Shown in pieces: positions 58,572-64,000 of a stretch of DNA of 64,000 bases. The notes beneath the pieces were generated by a model. The model was not told where the DNA came from. It saw only the letters and a program-made list of their open reading frames with translations, and ran no database searches. The position numbers and the translations under genes are program-made. The number at the start of each line of letters is the position of its first letter. Position 1 is the stretch's first letter. This DNA is from Actinoplanes sp040639655. GTDB lineage: Bacteria > Actinomycetota > Actinomycetes > Mycobacteriales > Micromonosporaceae. Where the stretch lies: assembly GCF_040639655.1 (NCBI RefSeq), contig NZ_JBFAAI010000002.1:248001-312000 (forward strand), in the 5' to 3' direction.

Positions 58572-58585
58572 TATAACCTGTTCTA
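58572..58585. promoter_or_regulatory. KstR-type operator abutting the kstD start
   Basis: TATAACCTGTTCTA is a perfect match to TnnAACnnGTTnnA. Its last base is immediately followed by the kstD GTG, and its TATAAC half can serve as the kstD -10 element. It also lies 34 nt from the divergent flavoprotein ATG. Confidence 0.85.
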
Positions 58586-60169
58586 GTGTTGCGCGAGGAG
58601 GAATACGACGTCGTCGTGGTGGGCAGCGGCGCGGCCGGCATGACGGCCGCGCTCACTGCCGCACACCGTGGGCTCAGTGCTGTAGTCATTGACAGCGCCG
58701 AGGTGTACGGCGGCTCGACCGCCCGCTCCGGCGGCGGGCTGTGGCTGCCTGGACCGGAAGCGGCTACCTATCTGAAACACGTTGCAGGTGACGAGGTGTC
58801 GCCGGCCCGGCGGGACGCGCTGCTCGAGCACGGGCCCGCGGTGCTCGCGTTCGTACGCGAGCACACCCCGCTCGAGTTCGCCCGGGTGCCCGGTTACCCC
58901 GACTACCACCCGGAGGCGCCCGGCGGGCTCGCCGAGGGACGGACGGTCGAGCCACGGCCCCTGGCCGCACGCCTGGTGGCCGACGACCTCGAGGCGCTGG
59001 CCCCGCCGTACCGGGCCGCGCCGAACGGGATCGCGGTGACCGCCGTCGACTACCGCTGGCTGTCGCTCGGACTGCGGCACCCACGGTCGGCGCTGACCGC
59101 CGTCAAGCTCGCGGCCGGACGGTTCCGGGGAAAACGGCTGACCATGGGGCAGGCGCTCGCTGCCGGGCTGCGGGCCGGACTGCGGGCGGCCGGGGTGCCG
59201 GTGCGACTGGGTACGCCGATGACCGCGCTGCACACCGAGGACGGCCGGGTCACCGGCGCGGACAGCGCCGGGACGCGGTTCCGGGCCCGGCGCGGGGTGA
59301 TACTGGCCAGTGGCGGGTTCGACCACAACGAGCCGATGCGCCGTCAACATCACGGCCTGGGCGCCGGCTGGACGGTCGGCGCGGCCGGCAACACCGGCGC
59401 GGGCATCGAGGCGGGACAGCGGCTGGGAGCGGCCCTGGATCTGATGGACGAGGCCTGGTGGGGGCCGACGCTGCCGCTGACCGGTGGGCCGTACTTCTGC
59501 CTCGCCGAACGCAACCTGCCGGGCAGCCTGATCGTCGACGGCACCGGCCACCGGTTCGTCAACGAGGCGGCGCCGTACGTCGACGTCGTGCACGCCATGC
59601 TGGGCCGGGCCGGGTCGGGCCCGCACCTGCCGTGCTGGCTGGTCACCGACCGTTCCTACCGGGACCGGTACCTGTTCGCCGGGCGGGCGCCGCGGGCCCC
59701 GCTGCCGCGCCGCTGGTTCGACGCCGGGATCGCGCACCGGGCGGGCACGCTCGAGGAGCTGGCCGGCCGGATCGGGGTGCCGGCCGAGGCGTTGCGGGCG
59801 ACGGTGGAGCGGTTCAACGGGTTCGCCGGGCGCGGGCACGATGACGACTTCCGGCGCGGCGAGTCGGCGTACGACCGGTACTACGGTGACCCACGGCAGC
59901 GGCCGAACCCCTGCCTCGGGCCCTTGCTCCGGCCGCCGTTCCTGGCGTTCTCACTGGTCCCCGGCGATCTGGGGACCAAGGGCGGGCTGCGCACCGACGA
60001 GCGGGCCCGGGTCCTGCGTCCCGGCGGCACCCCGATCCCCGGCCTGTACGCGGCCGGCAACGTGAGCGCCTCGGTGATGGGCCGTGGCTACGCCGGCGCC
60101 GGCGCCACCCTCGGCCCGGCCATGACATTCGGCTACCTGGCCGCCCTGGACATCGCCGGCCGTACCTGA
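58586..60169 (+). CDS. kstD: KstD, 3-ketosteroid Delta1-dehydrogenase
   Basis: A 527-residue FAD enzyme that introduces the C1-C2 double bond into 3-ketosteroids. FAD-binding VVVVGSGAAGMTAAL (8-22), the KstD-typical GGSTARSGGGLWLP, NEAAPYVDVVHAM (the tyrosine region matching Y318 of Rhodococcus KstD1), and the C-terminal GRGYAGAGATLG with Y502 in the place of catalytic Y487. GTG start directly after the operator and without a ribosome binding site, so translation is probably leaderless. Confidence 0.93.
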   Translation: MLREEEYDVVVVGSGAAGMTAALTAAHRGLSAVVIDSAEVYGGSTARSGGGLWLPGPEAATYLKHVAGDEVSPARRDALLEHGPAVLAFVREHTPLEFARVPGYPDYHPEAPGGLAEGRTVEPRPLAARLVADDLEALAPPYRAAPNGIAVTAVDYRWLSLGLRHPRSALTAVKLAAGRFRGKRLTMGQALAAGLRAGLRAAGVPVRLGTPMTALHTEDGRVTGADSAGTRFRARRGVILASGGFDHNEPMRRQHHGLGAGWTVGAAGNTGAGIEAGQRLGAALDLMDEAWWGPTLPLTGGPYFCLAERNLPGSLIVDGTGHRFVNEAAPYVDVVHAMLGRAGSGPHLPCWLVTDRSYRDRYLFAGRAPRAPLPRRWFDAGIAHRAGTLEELAGRIGVPAEALRATVERFNGFAGRGHDDDFRRGESAYDRYYGDPRQRPNPCLGPLLRPPFLAFSLVPGDLGTKGGLRTDERARVLRPGGTPIPGLYAAGNVSASVMGRGYAGAGATLGPAMTFGYLAALDIAGRT

Positions 60170-60302
60170 GGCAGGTCCGGACAGCCCGTGGCCGGCGTGC
60201 GACACGGCCGGTGCGGGATGGGCGGGGTGTGTGGACTCGGTTCCCTACCGTGACCGATGGCGCCGTATGGTGACCGTCCCACGTGGATCACAGGGGGTGA
60301 GA

Positions 60303-61664
60303 GTGCCGACCCGACTCGCGCCTGTCGCGACCAAGCCCGCGGAGACCCGGCCCGCCGAGGTCGTGCCGGTGCCGCCGGAGCCCGGCGGACTCGCCGCCCG
60401 GTTACGGGCCAGGCTCAACACGCCCCGGCTGTACTGGCTGACAGCGGCCGGACTGGTGGTGCTGGCACTCGCGACCGGCGCGGCCGCGGTGGCCGACGTA
60501 CGGCAGCGGGAAGCACTGATCACCGACGTCGCCGAGGTGAGCGGCCCGATCAGTGTCGACGCGCAGACGCTGTACCGGAACCTGGCCGACGCCGACGCCA
60601 CGGCGGCGACCGCGTTCCTGGCCACCGACGGCGAGTCACCGGAGCTGCGCACCCGCTATCTCGACGACCTGGCCCGGGCGACCTCGGCCCTGACGATCGC
60701 GCTGCGCGACGCCGACGACGCGGAGGCGGAGCTGCTCCGGGTGGTCGCCGATCAGCTGCCGGCCTACACCGGCCTGGTCGAGACGGCCCGGTCGTACCAG
60801 CGGCTCGGTGTCCCGCTGGGCGGCGCCTACCTGCGGGAGGCGTCGGGGCTGATGCAGCAGACGATCCTGCCGGCCGCGGCCGGGGTCTTCGACAGCACGC
60901 ACCGGCGACTGGTCACCGAGCAGGATGAGGCGGCCGGCTTCCCGTGGCTGGTGACGCTGCTCGTGCTGGCGACCGGTGCGGCGCTGATCGCCGCGCAGGT
61001 GCTGGTGGCCCGCCGCAGCCGGCGGACCTTCAACCTGGGGTTGGTGGCGGCGAGCGCGATCACGGTGCTGGCGCTGCTCTGGTCGGTGGTGGCGCTGGGC
61101 GCCTCGGCCGCGCGGCTGGAGACGGGCCGGCGCGACGGCTCGGTGCTGGTGTCACTGCTCGCGAACGCCGGGCGGGCGGCGTTGCAGGCCCGCGCGAACG
61201 AATCGCTCACCCTGGTGGCCCGGGGTGGCGGCGCCACGCTCGAGAAGGACTTCACCGCCCGGATGGACGAACTGATCGGCGTGGACGGGCGGCGTGGCCT
61301 GTTCGCCCGGGCGCTCGCTCAGGCCCCGTCGTCGGATCGGCGCGCGATCGCCGCCGCCCGCGACGAGGCGGTCCGCTGGCGCACACTGCACGAGCAGGTC
61401 CGGGTGGCGGACAACGGCGGTGACTGGGACAAGGCGGTCGAGCTGGCCACCGCGCCCGGCGACGACGCCCTGCCCGCGGTGTTCGCCCGGCTGGACAGCG
61501 GCCTGGCCGAGGCGCTGGCGGTCGGCAACGCGCGGGTCGACGGCCAGGCGGAACAGGCGGCGAACGCGCTCCGCGGCCTGCTGCCGGGTGTCGTCCTGCT
61601 CACCGTGGGCCTGGTGGCCGCGGTGGTGTTCGGATTCCGGCCGCGGATCGGGGAGTACCGATGA
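60303..61664 (+). CDS. glnX: GlnX-like four-helix membrane sensor protein
   Basis: A 453-residue membrane protein with four predicted helices: about 44-67 (LYWLTAAGLVVLALATGAAA), about 220-240, about 257-280 and a last one near 430-448. Two extracytoplasmic helical regions lie between helices 1-2 and 3-4, rich in Ala/Asp/Arg. This is the layout of GlnX, which in mycobacteria and corynebacteria relays amino-acid sensing from the lipoprotein GlnH to kinase PknG. Its stop overlaps the glnH-like start (ATGA). GTG 60303 has AGGGGGTG upstream; GTG 60231 in frame is an alternative. No pknG gene is present in the following 2.3 kb. Confidence 0.82.
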   Translation: MPTRLAPVATKPAETRPAEVVPVPPEPGGLAARLRARLNTPRLYWLTAAGLVVLALATGAAAVADVRQREALITDVAEVSGPISVDAQTLYRNLADADATAATAFLATDGESPELRTRYLDDLARATSALTIALRDADDAEAELLRVVADQLPAYTGLVETARSYQRLGVPLGGAYLREASGLMQQTILPAAAGVFDSTHRRLVTEQDEAAGFPWLVTLLVLATGAALIAAQVLVARRSRRTFNLGLVAASAITVLALLWSVVALGASAARLETGRRDGSVLVSLLANAGRAALQARANESLTLVARGGGATLEKDFTARMDELIGVDGRRGLFARALAQAPSSDRRAIAAARDEAVRWRTLHEQVRVADNGGDWDKAVELATAPGDDALPAVFARLDSGLAEALAVGNARVDGQAEQAANALRGLLPGVVLLTVGLVAAVVFGFRPRIGEYR

Positions 61665-62641
61665 GGACGACGACGAAGGTGACGGCGGCTGTGCTGATGG
61701 TCGCTCTGGTGGCCGCCGGCTGCGGCACGCCCGAGGAGCAGCGGCCGGTCGCGGCGGACGCCAGGGCGGTGGTTCCGCAGCCGCTGAACGTGCAGGACCC
61801 GGCCGAGGTCCCGAGCAAGGCGCCGGTGCCCACCTGTGACAACCGGGCGAGTCTGCGGCCGCCGGCCTCGATGCCGAAGGCCGGTGCCATGCCGGCGAAG
61901 AGCACAATGGCGCGGATCGCGGAACGTGGCCGGCTCGTGGTGGGGATCGACCAGAACGCCTACCTGTTCGGGTTCCGCGATCCGGCGAGCGGCGAACTGG
62001 TCGGTTTCGAGATCGACTTCGCGCGCGAGGTGGCGCGGGCGATCTTCGGTGATCCGCGCAAGGTGCAGTTCCGGGCGATCACCACGGCCGAGCGTATCCC
62101 GGTGCTGCAGAACAAGGAGGTCGACCTGGTCATCCGGACCATGTCGATGACATGCGAGCGGTGGCAGCAGGTGTCGTTCTCGGCCGAGTACATCGCCTCC
62201 CGGCAGCGGCTGCTGGTCCGTAAGGCCGACGGCATCAAGGACTTCCCCGACCTGGCCGGCAAGAAGGTGTGCGCGACCCGGGGCAGCACCAGCATCGTGA
62301 CCATCGCGGAGCAGCCGTCCAGGCCGGTCCCGGTGAGCACCGACAGCACGCTGGACTGCCTGGTGCTGCTGCAGCAGGGCCAGGTGCAGGCCGTCTCGAC
62401 GATCGACATCCTGCTGGCCGGCCTGGCCGCACAGGACCCGACCACCGAGGTGACCGGCAAACCCGTCTCCGACGAGCCGGCCGGGATCGGCATCCCCAAA
62501 GAACACGCCGACATGGTCCGGTTCGTCAACGGGGTGCTGGAGAGGATGCGGTCCGACGGTACGTGGACACGCATCTACGACCGATGGCTGAAGCCCCGGC
62601 TCGGCCCGGCCAGCCCACCGGTCCCGGTCTATTCCGACTGA
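61661..62641 (+). CDS. glnH: GlnH-like glutamate/aspartate-binding lipoprotein
   Basis: A 326-residue family-3 solute-binding lipoprotein. Lipobox LVAAGC gives lipidated C21; a linker of about 60 residues leads to the binding domain (about 85-320) with LVVGIDQNAYLFGFRDPASG, VGFEIDFAREVARAIFG, ITTAERIPVLQNKEVDLVI, and KKVCATRGSTSI. The amino-acid ligand residues (Arg and Asp/Thr of SBP family 3) are in place. Coupled to the GlnX-like gene; no permease or ATPase is adjacent, which supports sensing rather than transport. Confidence 0.88.
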   Translation: MRTTTKVTAAVLMVALVAAGCGTPEEQRPVAADARAVVPQPLNVQDPAEVPSKAPVPTCDNRASLRPPASMPKAGAMPAKSTMARIAERGRLVVGIDQNAYLFGFRDPASGELVGFEIDFAREVARAIFGDPRKVQFRAITTAERIPVLQNKEVDLVIRTMSMTCERWQQVSFSAEYIASRQRLLVRKADGIKDFPDLAGKKVCATRGSTSIVTIAEQPSRPVPVSTDSTLDCLVLLQQGQVQAVSTIDILLAGLAAQDPTTEVTGKPVSDEPAGIGIPKEHADMVRFVNGVLERMRSDGTWTRIYDRWLKPRLGPASPPVPVYSD

Positions 62642-62730
62642 CTATCGTTCGGACGACAGTGCAGGTAGACGGCCTGGACTACCCTGACGCAGCCGGTGGC
62701 GTGCCGGCCTGAACTCAGGGATGGTGGCCC

Positions 62731-63273
62731 GTGCTGACCGCGACCGTGGTGTTCCTGGCGATCGGCGGCGTGGCGGTGGCGGTCCTGGCCGTCGCGCTGC
62801 TCGGCGGCGAGTTGCTGCACCTCGGCCACCCGGATGCCGGCGGACCGGTCTCGACCGAGGTGGTCGCCGGTTTCGCCGGGGCGTTCGGCTTCGCGGCCGC
62901 CGCCGCCTCGGAGCTGCTCACCGCCCGTACCGCCGGGTCGATCGCCCTTGCCGTGGCGGTCGGCGCGCTGGCCGCCGTGCCCGCCGCCTGGCTCGCGTGG
63001 CGCCTGTCGCGGGCGGCCCGGAACATGCGCACCGACGCGACACCGCAGCGGCAGCATCTGGTCGGCTCGCTCGGTGTGGTCGTCACGCCGGTCCCGGCCG
63101 GAACGGGTTACGGCGAGGTGCGGGTCCGGCTCGGCGGCCAGCCGGTGAAGCTCTACGCGCGCGCGGATCGTGCCATCCCCACCGGCGCCCGGATCTTCGT
63201 GGTCGAGGCGCCCAGTGAGACGAGTGTCGTCGTCGAGGAAACACCCCACACCGAAGAAGCACCCCATACATAA
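62731..63273 (+). CDS. NfeD-like membrane protein
   Basis: A 180-residue protein with about three N-terminal hydrophobic helices (residues 3-23, 45-62, 70-92) and a C-terminal OB-fold-like domain (about 105-165: QHLVGSLGVVVTPVP, GYGEVRVRLGGQPVKLYARAD, IPTGARIFVVEA). This is the short NfeD type that accompanies flotillins; a flotillin gene begins 10 nt downstream. GTG start. The last 15 residues are acidic and repetitive (EETPHTEEAPHT). Confidence 0.85.
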   Translation: MLTATVVFLAIGGVAVAVLAVALLGGELLHLGHPDAGGPVSTEVVAGFAGAFGFAAAAASELLTARTAGSIALAVAVGALAAVPAAWLAWRLSRAARNMRTDATPQRQHLVGSLGVVVTPVPAGTGYGEVRVRLGGQPVKLYARADRAIPTGARIFVVEAPSETSVVVEETPHTEEAPHT

Positions 63274-63283
63274 GAAGGTCTGA

Positions 63284-64000
63284 ATGAGTCCATTGCTGAT
63301 CGCGATCGGCGGCGGTGTGCTGCTGGTCGTGCTGCTCGTCGTGTTCATCCTGTCCCGGATCAAGGTGGCCGGGCCGAACGAGGCGTTCATCATCACCGGC
63401 CGCAAGGGCAAGACGACCCAGGGCCTGGACGGCACCAGCAGCACCGACATGTCGGGACAGAAGGTCGTCATGGGCGCCTCGGTCTTCGTGCTTCCCGTCG
63501 TGCAGAAGCTGCAGTCGCTCGATCTGTCCAGCCGCCGCATCGACGTCGGCATCAAGGGCGCGGTGTCGAAGCAGGGCATCCGCGCCGAGCTGCACGGCGT
63601 GGCGATCGTGAAGGTCGGCGGCACCGAGGACGCGATCCGCGCCGCCGCCCAGCGCTTCCTGCACCAGCAGTCGGAGATCGAGGACTTCACCCGCGAGGTG
63701 CTGGCCGGCGCGCTGCGGTCGATCGTCGGCCGGCTCACCATCGAGGAGATCATCCGGGACCGGGCGGCGTTCGCGAGCGCGGTCGCCGAGGAGGCCGAGC
63801 ACTCGATGACCAACCAGGGTCTGGTGCTCGACACCTTCCAGCTGCAGGACATCCTGGCCGAAGGCTCGTACCTGCAGGATCTCGGCCGTCCGGAGGCGGC
63901 CCGGGTGCTCAAGGACGCGGCCATCGCCGAGGCCCGCGCCCGGCAGGCCGCCGAGCAGGAGCGGCTGCTCGCCGAGGAGGCGATCGCCGAGGCGAACCGT
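63284..64000 (+). CDS. flotillin/SPFH-domain protein, 3' end outside window
   Basis: The first 239 residues of a flotillin. An N-terminal membrane helix (MSPLLIAIGGGVLLVVLLVV) precedes the SPFH domain: VAGPNEAFIITGRKG, GASVFVLPVVQKLQSLDLS, VSKQGIRAELHGVAIVKVGG and VLAGALRSIVGRLTIEEII. The coiled-coil part begins near 205 (EARARQAAEQERLLAEEA) and runs off the edge. Flotillins organise membrane microdomains together with NfeD proteins, which fits the neighbour. ATG with AAGGTCTGA upstream. Confidence 0.92.
   Translation, partial: MSPLLIAIGGGVLLVVLLVVFILSRIKVAGPNEAFIITGRKGKTTQGLDGTSSTDMSGQKVVMGASVFVLPVVQKLQSLDLSSRRIDVGIKGAVSKQGIRAELHGVAIVKVGGTEDAIRAAAQRFLHQQSEIEDFTREVLAGALRSIVGRLTIEEIIRDRAAFASAVAEEAEHSMTNQGLVLDTFQLQDILAEGSYLQDLGRPEAARVLKDAAIAEARARQAAEQERLLAEEAIAEANR

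Noticed and set aside
1..64000. tRNA, rRNA, insertion sequences, phage genes and attachment sites
   Set aside because: I looked for cloverleaf-like stretches, transposase or integrase motifs and long terminal repeats and found none that I could support.

Overview
The window is very GC-rich and gene-dense, uses many GTG and TTG starts, and carries genes typical of a filamentous actinomycete. I think a Micromonosporaceae member, most likely Actinoplanes or a close relative; this rests on overall character and on one small MGQASLFSRAEV-type protein I associate with that group, so it is a moderate inference. The outstanding content is a steroid (cholesterol-type) catabolic regulon spread over eight blocks with unrelated genes between them. 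Products match, block by block, the M. tuberculosis Rv3515c-Rv3570c region as I remember it.

Layout. 1-1.6 kb: a cut hypothetical gene and a zinc alcohol dehydrogenase. 1.7-4.7 kb: DUF1214-like protein, SDR and sulfotransferase (Rv3531c-Rv3529c-like). 4.8-13.3 kb: acessory genes: a hypothetical, an acetyl-xylan-esterase-like deacetylase, an ABC exporter, a cold-shock gene with a hairpin-rich leader, and a decayed hydrolase. 13.3-16.8 kb: flavin oxidoreductase, FadD19 and divergent EchA19. 17-20.2 kb: M23 lipoprotein, then a repeat-rich, unusual stretch. 20.2-26.5 kb: acyl-CoA synthetase, and divergent DUF35 protein, two Ltp-type thiolases and a Tat-exported cholesterol oxidase. 26.5-33.7 kb: a secreted pectate lyase behind a strongly structured leader, an SDR with its GlxA-type regulator, DedA, and a MarR-MFS-HD operon. 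33.8-37.5 kb: CYP125 and FadA5, a tiny membrane protein and a DUF3068 protein. 37.6-45.4 kb: the ring C/D block ipdF-fadE30 and fadD3-echA-fadE31-fadE32-fadE33. 45.4-48 kb: Ser/Thr kinase and Uma2 nuclease. 48.2-60.2 kb: the ring A/B block hsaB-C-D-A, kshA-(80 aa protein)-kshB, hsaF-G-E-flavoprotein, and kstD. 60.3-64 kb: GlnX/GlnH-like glutamate sensing pair, NfeD-like protein and the start of a flotillin gene.

How it fits together. Cholesterol oxidase makes the 3-keto steroid; CYP125, FadD19-type ligases, EchA19, FadA5 and the Ltp/DUF35 proteins shorten the side chain; KstD and KshAB open ring B; HsaA-G degrade rings A/B; FadD3, IpdF and the FadE set degrade the remaining C/D ring propionate. 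Regulation ties the blocks together: ten palindromes of the KstR type (TnnAACnnGTTnnA, six or seven of them perfect) sit at the divergent promoters of these blocks, and one perfect KstR2-type site (AnCAAGnnCTTGnT) sits between fadE30 and fadD3. The regulators themselves, the Mce4 importer, ChsE/ChsH, Ltp2 and IpdAB are not in this window.

A second theme is short-repeat expansion: in-frame 63-nt and 36-nt tandem repeats inside two fadE genes, tandem repeats in the M23 lipoprotein and in several gaps, and a dispersed ~100-nt intergenic repeat that appears to have extended the end of fadE32.
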